NCBI GenBank assembly: GCA_033816765.1
Contig: CM066287.1
Location: 1,178,001 to 1,242,000, forward strand
Direction of reading: 5' to 3'
DNA length: 64,000 bases
Source of the DNA: Nothopassalora personata
Taxonomy: Eukaryota; Ascomycota; Dothideomycetes; Mycosphaerellales; Mycosphaerellaceae
The notes under the pieces are model-generated. The model was not told the origin of the DNA. It saw nothing but the letters and a program-made list of their open reading frames with translations, and ran no database searches. Of the stretch, positions 32,408 through 42,524 are shown one piece after another; the stretch's first letter is position 1, and every line of letters begins with the position of its first letter. Both the position numbers and the translations under genes were made by a program.

Positions 32408-32415
32408 TTGAGCAC
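32408..32415 (+). other. Self-primer binding site of element D
   Basis: TTGAGCAC, three bases after the LTR, is complementary to GTGCTCAA near the predicted transcript start in the LTR (32284-32291). Tf1 of fission yeast is known to prime on its own 5' end this way. No tRNA-like TGG is found here. Confidence 0.6.
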
Positions 32416-32436
32416 CACCACCAGGGCCCTTTGCAT

Positions 32437-33429
32437 ATGTCTGGGAGAGACGCTACCCGGAGTCCGTCACGACAACAGCCACAGTCAACTGGCATCACGG
32501 AACGAATGAGCGAAATGTCGATTACAGGAAGCAGCAAGAACAACAACACTCCTATGGGTATGCTGAACCCATTGGACCACCACCGTGCACCTAAGGTGTC
32601 TACGCCGGAGACGTTCGACGGGACCAAGGACAAACTGGAGGCTTTTCAACTGCAGGTTCAGTTGTACCTTCACTTCAACGCACACCAGTTTCAAGGCGAG
32701 GCCTCTAAGGTCTTGTACGCCGCATCCTTCCTACGAGGAAAAGCAGCTAGAGGATTCCGACCATACCTCAAGGACTGGCTACACAACCAGGGCGAGGGAG
32801 AAACACCGAAAACGGAAACTCGAAAAATTTTCCACGACTACGACGAGTTTGAGACGAAACTCGATGATCTATACGGGATACCAAATGAGGAGGTATACGC
32901 CGACCGACATATCCGACAACTTCGACAGACTACTTCTGTAGCGCTGTACGCCTCAGAATTCCAAGGATATGCCGCCGACCTGGAATGGAACGACGCAGCT
33001 TTGCGATCGCAGTTCTACCTCGGGCTGAAAGACAACGTCAAAGCCGAACTATCCCGAAACGCCAGCGTCGTTACGCTAGGGGCGATGATCAAGGCAGCAA
33101 AGGAGATCGACGAAAGGCTCCAGGATTTGAGGTACGACCGATTCGTACAGCCTGGATACCAGAGACCCGCCGCGGGCGGAAGAGGGGGCTTCAAGGCCAG
33201 AAGTCAGGACCCTAATGGTTACGGAGACCCAATGGAATTGGACGTAACGGAGCGTAGGACAGGAAGGGGGCTGAAGAGCAAAGGTTCCACCTGCTACGTA
33301 TGTGGCGAGCAAGGCCATTTTGCAAGGAACTGCAAGAAAAAGAACATGGTTAGCCGCGAGTTCAACGCAATGATTCGCGAAGAGAATACATACCAGGAAT
33401 GCGAGAACTTCTTCTCGAAATCTGCCTAG
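32437..33429 (+). CDS. gag: Gag of element D
   Basis: 330 residues from the ATG at 32437; the open frame extends two codons further to a TTG. The leader is only 32 nt after the LTR. A retrotransposon Gag domain is at about 45-220, from P-E-T-F-D-G-T to the end of the helical region, and the CCHC zinc knuckle C-Y-V-C-G-E-Q-G-H-F-A-R-N-C is at about 287-300. It packages element RNA in related systems. It stops at TAG with no pol behind it. It has no RIP stop and normal base use, unlike all chromovirus gag copies around it. It resembles the gag of C, E and A in order and in the motif after the knuckle (K-N-x-V-x-R-E-F-N). Confidence 0.93.
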   Translation: MSGRDATRSPSRQQPQSTGITERMSEMSITGSSKNNNTPMGMLNPLDHHRAPKVSTPETFDGTKDKLEAFQLQVQLYLHFNAHQFQGEASKVLYAASFLRGKAARGFRPYLKDWLHNQGEGETPKTETRKIFHDYDEFETKLDDLYGIPNEEVYADRHIRQLRQTTSVALYASEFQGYAADLEWNDAALRSQFYLGLKDNVKAELSRNASVVTLGAMIKAAKEIDERLQDLRYDRFVQPGYQRPAAGGRGGFKARSQDPNGYGDPMELDVTERRTGRGLKSKGSTCYVCGEQGHFARNCKKKNMVSREFNAMIREENTYQECENFFSKSA

Positions 33430-33541
33430 CAGAAACAACCTGAGGACAGCAAGGCATCAAACAGCGGCTTCTTGATTTGATGACCTAGGACACAGAAGTC
33501 AACACAACGACACGGGACAAATGACTACTGGATATCACGAC
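33430..33541. other. Junction between gag and the antisense gene in D
   Basis: 112 bp with no gene. In related elements protease, RT, RNase H, integrase and chromodomain would lie here; none of it is left. Confidence 0.7.
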
Positions 33542-34042
33542 TTACGACGGATGGCCATCGGGCCACGAGAACGGAGAAGCGAGGCCGGCTCCAAGAAGAT
33601 CGCTCTCGAGACCAGGGAAGTCCGACAGTTCGGGGTCGTTCGGATCGAACTCTGTGTTGGCGGCGAGGTGGGCTACTTCCTCGTCGACCCGGGAGTTATT
33701 CATGTTTCGAACCTCGCGATTGCGACGGATCCGCTGACGGAGAGCCTCGATCTTTCGGAAAATGTCTTCCGCGGAAATCTTGAGCCGCTCTATCTCCTGC
33801 TCGTCTGACTCGATCTTCTCTGTCAACTCTTCCACGACGCGGTCGAGTTTCTCGAGGGAGGAGGTGACACAAGGTTTCCCGAGGCGGGTGCAGTTGGCAC
33901 AAGACATGATGGAAAAATCGGCAATGTAAACGCAGGGGCGCTGATTCCGGCAACAGTGGTCGCAAGGTTTAGAAGGAACAAAGGGATCAGCAAAGATTTT
34001 AGCAAGACGACGTTTTTTGCGCTGGGCGGAGGACGAAGACAT
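33542..34042 (-). CDS. Antisense Zn2Cys6/coiled-coil protein of element D, intact
   Basis: 166 residues from the ATG at 34042 (the open frame extends to a GTG at 34108). A basic R-K-K-R-R at 8-12 could be a nuclear signal. Cys27, 30, 37, 48, 51 and 58 give CX2CX6CX10CX2CX6C, the binuclear zinc cluster of fungal transcription factors. A coiled coil follows at about 63-113, then an acidic, hydrophobic tail (about 120-160, with D-F-P-G-L-E-S-D-L-L) like an activation domain. No fungal-specific middle domain is seen. The gene faces gag and starts 103 bp from the 3' LTR, so its promoter is in that LTR or the short gap, which has CACGTG at 34106-34111. Decayed relatives sit at the same place in F, K, C, H and E. 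I infer a DNA-binding regulator of the element; this is untested. Confidence 0.85.
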   Translation of the reverse strand: MSSSSAQRKKRRLAKIFADPFVPSKPCDHCCRNQRPCVYIADFSIMSCANCTRLGKPCVTSSLEKLDRVVEELTEKIESDEQEIERLKISAEDIFRKIEALRQRIRRNREVRNMNNSRVDEEVAHLAANTEFDPNDPELSDFPGLESDLLGAGLASPFSWPDGHPS

Positions 34043-34145
34043 GGTAAGAAAAGGGTGGTTGCGGAATTTGAACTTCGGAGGACAGGACCTACTTATGACT
34101 AACGACACGTGATCGCTGGGGCATCGATCCTAGGGAGGGGGATGG

Positions 34146-34461
34146 TGTTACGGTCCGGTACGATCGTGCACGTGGAAGAACTTCATTCGTTGGGAATAGG
34201 GACACGCGCTGCCAATGAGCGGGCGCTCTTGTGTGACTCATAGCAGAGCGCTCTTAGTGCTCTACCGAGAGAGCAGGACAGACCGCGCCAAGACATGGCA
34301 CTATATAGACGACGCTCTTTTGCAAGTAGATAGGAGCTTCGTGCTCAACTCATTTTAAGTATACACCATATACTGTTTGGAACCACTACCTTCATAACTG
34401 ATTGAGACATCCCTGCAAAGATCCAAGCCCGAGTTGTGATAACGTACAGCGGTTCCTAACA
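34146..34461 (+). repeat. 3' LTR of element D
   Basis: 316 bp, the same as 32089-32404 at every position I compared. A polypurine tract ending GGGGGATGG precedes it. The right flank is mid-gag of element C. Confidence 0.93.
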
Positions 34462-35980
34462 ATAGGCTATACGAATCATTCAACACCTAAAGTAGAAGAC
34501 GTCTGCTTTAGAGTATGCCGCCAAATTCGAAGAATACGGACAAATCACTAGATAGGACTAGACGGCGTTAATGACTATGTTCCGACGTAGACTTAAAGAC
34601 TCCGTTAAGGACGAGTTAATAAGACACGGGGGACAGATCACTAACCTCGAAGAGCTAATAAAGGCGTCGATTAATGTCGATAACTAGCTCTAGGAACGAC
34701 ACTAGGAAAGGAAATACGACTCTAAAGTGGGAGGTATAGTAGGATACGCTCCGGATCGTAGACCCTTAGGAGGATACATTACGAAGGGAGAATTCTTACG
34801 ATAAAGCTAGCCCTACTATAGACTACAGCTAATAGAACTAGACGTTACCTAACGAGGACGGAGGATCGACAAGAGTAAGGGCTACGGAAAGCCCTTTAAA
34901 GGAAAAGGAAAACTTACGTGCTATGCCTATAGTAAGGAAGGTTACATAGCACGGGATTGCCGCGGTAAGAATATAGTACGCCGCGAGCAATTCAATATAA
35001 TGTAACTAAAGGTAGGCAAATCTAGGAGTAGTGTTAGACCCCGATAATTTAACTATACCTAGAGAGTAGAGGAGAAGGATAGCAACCGGGTTACGACGCC
35101 TCTCCTAGACCCCTTATAAGGACGAGGAGGATACTATGTTTAATAACATACACTACTACCGAATAACTAATAGCTAAAGACTATTAGACTGTTTAGTATA
35201 ATAGTACGAGGAGTTAACTATAAAGTTAAGAAAGAATCTCGACACGGTTACGGAAGCCTTCATTAGCGATTCTGTTACTAGGACTCATGTTAAACCTACT
35301 ACGACGCTAAGTTAGGCGTAGGGTACTAGCTACGACAACTAGTAGGAACCCTAGGAGCTTAGTACGGATAAAACAAGCTCTAAGTAGTAAACATAGACGA
35401 ATCTTACTTCGATAACGACAATAAAGAAAACTAGGATCTAGAATAGAACGGACGCTAGTTACTAGCACTAGAATAATAAATAAACGAACTAGATACTATC
35501 GAGGAAGATTACGTACCGGAGGAGTTAAGCGAAGACTTATCCGAAGAAGAAGAGAGCGATACCGACGACGAAAACGAAGTATACACATTCACGGTAGATG
35601 CGCTAAGGAAACTCTATAAGTTAATTATCTACCTCTAACGAAGGCACGAGGAATTCCTACTAAAGTTCTTAGGGAAACGATACCTAAACCCTAACGAATT
35701 CGACAAGACACTCGACATAATAAGGGGTATAGAAGCCGAATAACAGGTACCGGATACCTAATACCGATAGGAACTTTCGTCTTAAACGAACTACGAATAG
35801 TAGTACAGCACGTACGGGCTCTCTACTTAGAATCGTAGAAGATCTAGGAACGTAATAGACTACAAGTGTAGATATAGGGTAAAGGGCTATAGGTTCTAGC
35901 CGAAGCCTCTAGGCACGAAGTATAGCGAACTATATACTATCCGGGAAAAGGATTAGCTCCCTAGGAATAAGCGACTAGAG
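34462..35980 (+). pseudogene. gag: Element C gag and linker, 5'-truncated (RIP-mutated)
   Basis: Plus-strand chromovirus gag starting in the middle of the capsid region, the reverse complement of the sequence at 50300 in E. The zinc knuckle is at about 34912-34960 (C-Y-A-Y-S-K-E-G-Y-I-A-R-D-C, Cys and His changed to Tyr by RIP), then K-N-I-V-R-R. The acidic linker at about 35480-35590 has several E/D runs. The 5' LTR and capsid start are lost at the border with D. Confidence 0.8.
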
Positions 35981-38900
35981 GGAGTTATATAATACTTAGG
36001 CTTACGCATCGACATTAAACACAGTTTTCTAGACATAAGTAATCGTTAACGGGCACAAGACTAGTGTTATAATCGACTTAGGAGTAGCGGGGAATTTTAT
36101 CTCCGAGTCTTTTATAAGAAGGAACGGGTTAGCTACCCTAAAGAAGAAATGGGGTTACGAGTTAATCGCGGTAAACGGATTATCGTTACCTAGCGTAGAA
36201 TGGGAGACGACACTATTGCTACTAGCTATCTCATAGCACTACGAGAATATTACCTTAGATGTTACTAATATAGCTAGTTATAATATAGTATTAGGTAAGC
36301 CTTAGTTAAGAAAGCACAATCTAGTAATCGACTAGAGAAAAGGAGTACTTACATTTAGGAAATGCGACTGCGTTATCGACATTTAGCCTACGTATCGACA
36401 GCGGACGATAGTAGATAAGGTAAAGAAATAGCTTAACGCATTCGAGCTTACGCTAAATAGAAGGATAGAAGAACTACCTTCGACCGGGATAGACACTAGC
36501 GTAGGGCCGCCGGGTTACGAAGTTACTAGAAGTAATAGAAGTAACGCACTATCGAAGAATACTAACATCTTAGAGTTAAGTATTCCTAAGGAGTATCGCA
36601 AGTAGTCGCGACTCTTTAAAGAGGAGAGAGGTAAGGATGCCTTACCTAAGCACTAACTATAGGATCATAAGATAAACATTTAGCTAGGGAAAGAGCCTCT
36701 ATAGGGACCCCTATATTAAATGTCTAAGAAAGAGCTATAGACCCTACGAGAATAGCTAAAGGAGAAGCTAGCTAAAGGATAGATAAGAAGATCCACCTTA
36801 AGTGTAGGAACTCTATATATGTTCGTTCTAAAAGCAAACGGGAAGTTACGACTCGTATAAGACTATAGGAAGTTAAACGAGATTACGATTAAGAACCGAT
36901 ACCCGCTACCTAACATAGAAGAAGCATAAGACAGATTAACCGGATTAGACTAGTACACGAAGATTAACCTACGAGATGCCTTCTACGCTATACGGATAGT
37001 AGAAGGAGAAGAATAGAAAACCGCTTTTAGAATAAGATACGGACTTTACGAATTCTTAGTTATACTAATAGGACTAACTAACGCACCCGCATCCTATTAG
37101 GACCTTATTAACGAAACACTTAGAGACCTACTCGACGTATGCGTTATCGCTTACATAGACGATATACTAGTCTATACGAAAGGATCCCTTTAGAATCACG
37201 TAAAGCAAGTCTAGGACGTATTCGAACGACTTACGCGTTTAGGATTCAAGACGGCACTAGAGAAATGCGAATTCTATAAGAAAGAAGTTAAATTCTTAGG
37301 CTTTATTATTAGTACTATAGGAATAACGATTGACCTAGCGAAAACACAGTCAGTTAGAGAATAGCTAGAACTAAAGACAGTTAAAGACGTATAATCATTC
37401 CTTAGATTAGCGAACTATAACCGGAAATTCATTAAGGACTACGTAAAGACAGTAGTACTAATAACGATGCTTACGAGAAAAGACGTTACCTAGAAATAGG
37501 GAAAGGAATAGATTAAAGCGTTCGAGAAACTTAAGGAATAATACGCTTTAGCCCCTACGCTTCGACTATTCGATAGTAGTAAGGAAGTCTATATCGAGAC
37601 CGATGCGTCTAATATAGCAATAGGCGCGTATCTAACATAGACACACGATAGGTAAAGACACCTAGTAGCCTATTACTCCCGGAAAATGACTATAGCGGAA
37701 TAGAACTACGACATCTATAATAAAGAGCTTCTAGCCATTGTTACTACTATACAACATTAGAGAGTATATGTCGAGGGCCTACCGAAGTTAACGATTCTTT
37801 CTAACTATAAGAATCTTACATACTTCACGACAACGAAAGAACTTACCCGAAGGTAAGCCCGCTAGTCGGAGCTGCTAGGACAGTATAAGTTCGAAATTAA
37901 ATATACTCTAGGACGAGAGAATAGCCGCGCCGACGCGCTAAGCCGAAGAAGCGACTATATAGAAGGAAAAGAACTAGTGTAGCATAAAGTACTAAGGACG
38001 AACCCCGACGGAAGTCTTAGCGCTAACATAAGAGAATTTAATAACATCGTATAGATATTAGGCGATAAGGACGAACAATTCCCTATATCGTAAGGAAAAT
38101 ATTAGGTACTAAAGGATCGAGAAGAAGAATGTATACGATAACATTACGACGGACTAACTTATAGACACCCTAGAACTTTAAAGACGATAGACCTAATATA
38201 ACGCAGTTTCTCATTCCTATAGATAAGACTTAAGGTATTACGCTACATTAAACGATGCGTACACTACTAACGAAACAAGGCTGCGAGACATACTAAATAC
38301 GGTCACCTACAGTTTAGGACACTATAGACGAAACTATAGGACGAAGTTACAATAGACTTTATTACGAAGCTCCCGCCGTTAAGAGACTAAGTTACGAAAC
38401 AACTATACGACATAATACTAGTTATAGTTAATAGACTTACGAAATACGGACACTTCATTCCTACATTAGAGACATATAATGTAGAGTAGCTTAGATACCT
38501 CGTACTAGATAGACTTATCTAGTACTACGGATTCCCTTAAGCATTTATAACGGATAGAGATAAGCTATTTATATCGAACTACTAGAAAACGCTTATAGGA
38601 ACGATCGGAATTAAACATAAGCTATTAATAGCATATTATCCGGAGATAGACGGATAAACTGAAAGGATAAACTAAACGCTAGAACAATACCTACGACACT
38701 ACATTAACTACGCGTACGATAACTAGGTTTCATTACTGCTAATGGCGTAGATCGCACTAAATAACTACAAATCGGAGACAACTTTAACGACACTATTTTA
38801 TGTGAACTTTAGTAAAGATCCTAACCTATTCGGAACACCTAGATCCTACCTATAAGCCGAAAGAGCAATCGTAACGACGGATACTCTTAAGGAAGTGTAT

Positions 38901-39385
38901 AAAGAAACACGTAAGGCGATCGAAGATGCATAATAAAAACTGTCTTAATAACGGTAGGACACAAGAAAAATGGCACCTCTACTAAAAGAGGGGGATAAGG
39001 TCTATCTCTTTATAAAAAACTTAAGAATAAGAAGATAGACTAAGAAACTAGATCACGTTAAGGTCGGACCATTTTTTATTAATAAAGTCATAGGACTAGT
39101 TAACTACCGTCTACGGCTACTACCTAACGCGAAAATCCACCTAGTCTTCTACATTTCTAAGTTAGAACCCGTAGACGCTAAAACACCCTACTAGGAGAGC
39201 TTCTATTTCGAACCGGAAGTAGAAAACGAATTCAAAGTCGAAAGAATCCTAGATAAGAAAGGTTAGCGATACCTTATTAAATGGAAAGGATACGACGAAT
39301 TAGAAAATACCTAGGAACTAAAACAAAACCTACAAAACTGTTAGCAAAAGATCCGACAATACTAAAAACGGGTCCGCCGAGATAA
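35980..39385 (+). pseudogene. pol: Element C pol: protease, RT, RNase H, integrase, chromodomain (RIP-mutated)
   Basis: The most readable decayed chromovirus pol in the window. Protease at about 36055-36330 (I-I-D-L-G then I-V-L-G-K-P). RT at about 36800-37360, with Y-P-L-P-N-I-E-E-A and the Y-I-D-D box at 37155-37166. RNase H at about 37580-37960 (E-T-D-A-S, then A-D-A-L-S-R). Integrase at about 38130-38830 (D-F-I-T-K-L-P-P, T-D-R-D, Y-Y-P-E-x-D-G-x-T-E-R). Chromodomain at about 39235-39320 (Y-L-I-K-W-K-G-Y). Stops are TAG/TAA from CAG, CAA and TGG. Confidence 0.92.
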
Positions 39386-39416
39386 CTAACGACAATCGAT
39401 CTTACGGCCGACGAGC

Positions 39417-39489
39417 GACTAGGGTAGGAATTGAACCTACGACCTTAAGAGTGTAGATAGCTTACGCTCTACTACTGAGCTACCTAGCC
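39417..39489 (-). tRNA. tRNA-like cloverleaf in element C
   Basis: 73 nt on the minus strand. The acceptor GGCTAGG pairs with CCTAGTC (one G-U); D arm GCTC-AGTAGTA-GAGC; T arm GTAGG-TTCAATT-CCTAC. A box and B box (GGTTCAATTCC) are present. The anticodon arm is deviant, TAAG/CTTA with an 11-nt loop, so no isotype can be given; CTCTTAA resembles a Lys(CTT) loop. It lies just after the stop of the antisense zinc-cluster gene, as in element F. It is probably a tRNA-derived element part, damaged by RIP. Confidence 0.6.
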
Positions 39490-39585
39490 GATTAATGAGA
39501 ATAGGGACACAACTTACAAATAAGTACCCTAATAAGTCTCTAACCCTAGGGACTCGCCCTAAGGCTCCGCTCTAGAAAGCGCTGC

Positions 39586-40055
39586 CTAGTTATTTACGGG
39601 CATCTCTAGGATATCCGAGAAAGAAACTAGCGAAGACGACACCTCTACCCCCGACGCCCGCTTAAGAGACGCTAGCTCCTCGCGCGCCTCTTCCTCTTCG
39701 AGCTCCTCTAACTCCTTAGCGACGGCATTATCGGTACGACGCTTAGCTAATCGTAGCTGTTTCCGAAGACGGATCTTACGCATCTTTAGCCGTACCTCCT
39801 CCTCTTCAATCCTCTTAAGCTCTAGCTTAAGCGTATCGCGCGAATCGCGAAGACGTTCCTACTCCGGACGAGAAAGACGTACATCGTAATTCTTATAGCC
39901 TTTTCGAATGTAGGCCGAACACTTCCTAGACCGAGAACCTACGATAAACTTCACTACTACGCCCGAGGATCGAGACTTCTAACAATTCGTATATGGAGCC
40001 ATTTCGATACCGGAAATTTTAGTATCTAGAGTAAGTCAATAACGGCGTTTATAGG
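39586..40055 (-). pseudogene. Antisense zinc-cluster/coiled-coil gene of element C
   Basis: Minus-strand frame, convergent with pol. Its last 65 codons are open (39586-39783) and rich in R, K and E: a coiled coil ending in S-F-S-D-I-L-E. Upstream, the Cys region can be followed from an ATG near 40003: Y-T-N-C, then R-K-C-S-A-Y-x6-7-Y, where the Tyr codons fit RIP-changed Cys. One Cys of the first half is not found at its expected place. Assigned from position and from likeness to the D, E and F copies. Confidence 0.65.
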
Positions 40056-40141
40056 AGGAAGAAGACATAGTTAACCATTACTACAAGAAATAATAACGAC
40101 TTAAGAAGCATCGGGACGAAGCTAGACTAAGAAGGGGATAG

Positions 40142-40503
40142 TGTTACGGAATGATTCCTATAGACCCTAGAATCATAACGATAAGACGAAACACGTGACT
40201 TATCCTACCTAAGCGCTTAGACTTAGAGCGATTAGACTACTTATGCTTAGACTAATTAGACTGCTTATACTTAGACTAATTAGACTAATTACCGAGATCT
40301 ACGAATCTCCTTTGTATTTAGGAACGCTAAGAAACCCTTATAGTTCTAATGCGTTTAACTTATGTTACTATCTTACTAATTGGAATATAACTCTTACTCC
40401 AATTATTCATCTTCGCTTAGCTTACTTTAGCCTCTCTAAAGAATACCGCTACGTGACTTAACTTATCTCTCTTTTAAGACTAGCCCTAGAACGAGACGTA
40501 ACA
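40142..40503 (+). repeat. 3' LTR of element C
   Basis: 362 bp from TGTTACGGAATG to GAGACGTAACA, preceded by the polypurine tract GAAGGGGATAG. It has three ~25-bp repeats around CTTAGACTAATTAGACT (40225-40290). GCGTTTAA near 40354 is the predicted self-primer. Confidence 0.88.
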
Positions 40504-41690
40504 AGTTAATAGTTACGGATAGGGGACCCTAATGGTTATCCGCATTCTAGAAGCGATTGTGTTAGCTACTTAAGATTACCCGTAAACTATTAACGGGCTA
40601 CTACCCTTAAATAGACGGGTAAAGTAAGATTACGAATAAGGCTATAGAAAAGTACCTACGCACATATATTAATTACGCGTAAGACGACTAGCCGGACTAG
40701 CTTCCCCTAGTAGAGTTCACCGCTAATAACTACGTCTCGGAGACTACTAGTTTCTCCCTATTTATAGCTACTATTAGTAAGAACCTAAGGTACTCGGATG
40801 TAGAAGTGACATTGCCTCTCGAGCTTATGCTACATAAGTAACGCCTAGATGCGCAATTAGCTACAGCGTTTAGAGCTAAGATAAATAAACTTCGCGGTTA
40901 GCTCCGAGACGTAATGTAGATAGCGTAGGATACTTAAGCTAAATACGCTAACCGTCGAAGAACGATTGCCCTAGTATATAAGGTAGGCGATATAGTGCAC
41001 ATTAGCACGAAGAACTAGTACACTACACGACTATCTAAGAAACTAGACTATAAGTATACGGGTCCGTACCCAATTAAGGAAGTACTACCATACGACACGT
41101 ACCGAGTCGTACTACTAGACTCCCTAAGTAACCTATATAACGGCTTCTACGCTAACTACCTACGAGTAGGTCATAATCTAGTAATAGGATAAGTCGTCCC
41201 TCCGCCTCCGCTAATCGAGGTAGAAGACGAAGATAGATTACACTAGGAGTAGCATGTAGAGAAGGTCGTAGATTCGTATAGATCCTTACCGCCTAGCCGT
41301 ACACTAGCTAGAGGAAAAGTCCTAATATATAAGTACTACGTGAAGTAGGTAGGTAATAATAAGCTAACTTAGGAGCCCGTAGAGACTATAATTGTAACAG
41401 TAGCCGCCTCTATCGCCGACTTCTATTATAACTACCCTACGGCCCCTAGACTAGCCGGCTTTACACTACCGCTAGGATAGATTATAAATGAGGAAGTACT
41501 ATCTAACGACGCGGGCGCCCTTAGCGCTACGATAATTACGTCTAACCTAGTAACTGTAGGAGGGCCACGTAAGTACATCCTCTCGTAGGGGCCTATAGCG
41601 CTTCTAGTAGAAGACAACGGCTCGTATAAAGATAATAACCCGCTAGGTATAGCGCTAACGAAGGTAACCGATAACTAACGACATAATAGA
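40504..41690 (+). pseudogene. pol: Element I: integrase C-terminal half and chromodomain (RIP-mutated)
   Basis: Plus-strand frame of a second chromovirus family, cut on its left by the LTR of C in the middle of the integrase core. T-D-R-G-P, then the Y-Y-P-x-x-D-G segment near 40600, V-E-F-T-A-N-N near 40705, the GPY/F motif (T-G-P-Y) near 41060, and a chromodomain-like block (Y-V-K-x-V-G-N-N-K-L-T) at about 41335-41375. Stops are RIP-type. Confidence 0.8.
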
Positions 41691-41792
41691 CGACGATACG
41701 GATGTAGAGGATAATAAGACATTTAGACATGCCTATAGTAAGTTAATAGATGATACGGTGCACCGGAGTAACCGTTTTAAAGGGGGGGGTAG

Positions 41793-42011
41793 TATAACGG
41801 CCTATAGCCGTACGACGAGTGAACGTAGCGCGTTACGTAACCGGGCCCGGGCCGACCCGCGTGCCTCGGCTTATATATCTACTTCGCGCACCTCGCGCTC
41901 CTCTTAGATACCTTGTCTAACAACTTCGTACTACCTAAGTAAGTGCCCTTATAACCTTTATATTATAGCGGATGTTTCGACGAACATACTTATTTTACTG
42001 CCCCGATAACA
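41793..42011 (+). repeat. 3' LTR of element I
   Basis: 219 bp from TATAACGGCC (a RIP-changed TGTAACGG) to CCCCGATAACA, preceded by the polypurine tract AAAGGGGGGGG. The GC-rich centre (GGGCCCGGGCCGACC) has escaped RIP, as it lacks CpA and TpG. Confidence 0.75.
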
Positions 42012-42200
42012 CGTATACCTTATATACCCGCGAATGCGCCCGATAGTTAGAATAAGACCGCACTATTATTTCTCCGAAATTGTCGATAGTTTTAGCTAAC
42101 TTAAGATAACGAGAAGTACTTAAGGAAGGAGGAGCCTTTAGTATATTAAGGAGAACATAAATAAGGACACTAAATAAAGGGATAAAGTAGTAGGACTATA
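42012..42200 (-). pseudogene. Antisense zinc-cluster gene of element H, N-terminal part
   Basis: Minus-strand frame between H's 3' LTR and the end of element I. Near 42045-42080 it reads S-Y-S-N-Y-R-A-H-S-R-V-Y-K-V with RIP-type Tyr: the spacing is CX2CX6C, and the same E/I-I-V run before it is seen in the E copy. It is cut off by element I after the first half of the zinc cluster. Confidence 0.6.
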
Positions 42201-42237
42201 ACATAAGCTCGTAGCGAGCTAAGCTAAGAGGGGGATA

Positions 42238-42524
42238 GTATTACGGGTTAGATTAAGCTAATGCTTAGTAACTAATTAGAGCCTCTATAGTTAAGTAGAC
42301 GCGACTACGGCTAGAAAGGTACAGCTACTACGGAGTAATCTATTACTCTATATAATCTATAAGTAGATTAAACGGATTAGAATAGAGCACGATAACAATT
42401 AATCCGTTACTCTATATAATCTATAGAGTAGATTAATAGATTAAGATAGATTAAAAGATAATCTCCTTTATATTTAGGGAACGCTAAGAAACCCTTATAG
42501 CTTCGAGGCGTTTAACTTACTATT
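42238..42524 (+). repeat. 3' LTR of element H, left part
   Basis: F-type LTR in plus orientation, starting TATTACGGG after the polypurine tract AGAGGGGGATAG. It is interrupted by a solo B-type LTR and continues at 42899-43062, ending CCTAATA. The TSD copy CTATT is at 42520-42524. Confidence 0.8.

Larger units (their letters stand above)
32089..34461 (+). mobile_element. Element D: RIP-free non-autonomous retrotransposon with gag and an antisense zinc-cluster gene
   Basis: 2,373 bp with two 316-bp LTRs that look identical, so it is young. Inside are only an intact gag (plus) and an intact antisense Zn2Cys6 protein gene (minus); protease, RT, RNase H and integrase are absent. The polypurine tract AGGGAGGGGGATGG precedes the 3' LTR. 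The LTR tips TGTTACGG and CTAACA resemble those of the chromoviruses here. The flanks do not form a TSD (CGTTT on the left, ATAGG on the right), and they belong to related elements in opposite orientation, which suggests recombination after insertion. Confidence 0.9.

Noticed and set aside
39417..39489. Functional host tRNA-Lys gene
   Set aside because: The anticodon arm is not canonical, RIP-type changes are present, and it is embedded in a transposon in the same place as a related structure in another element.
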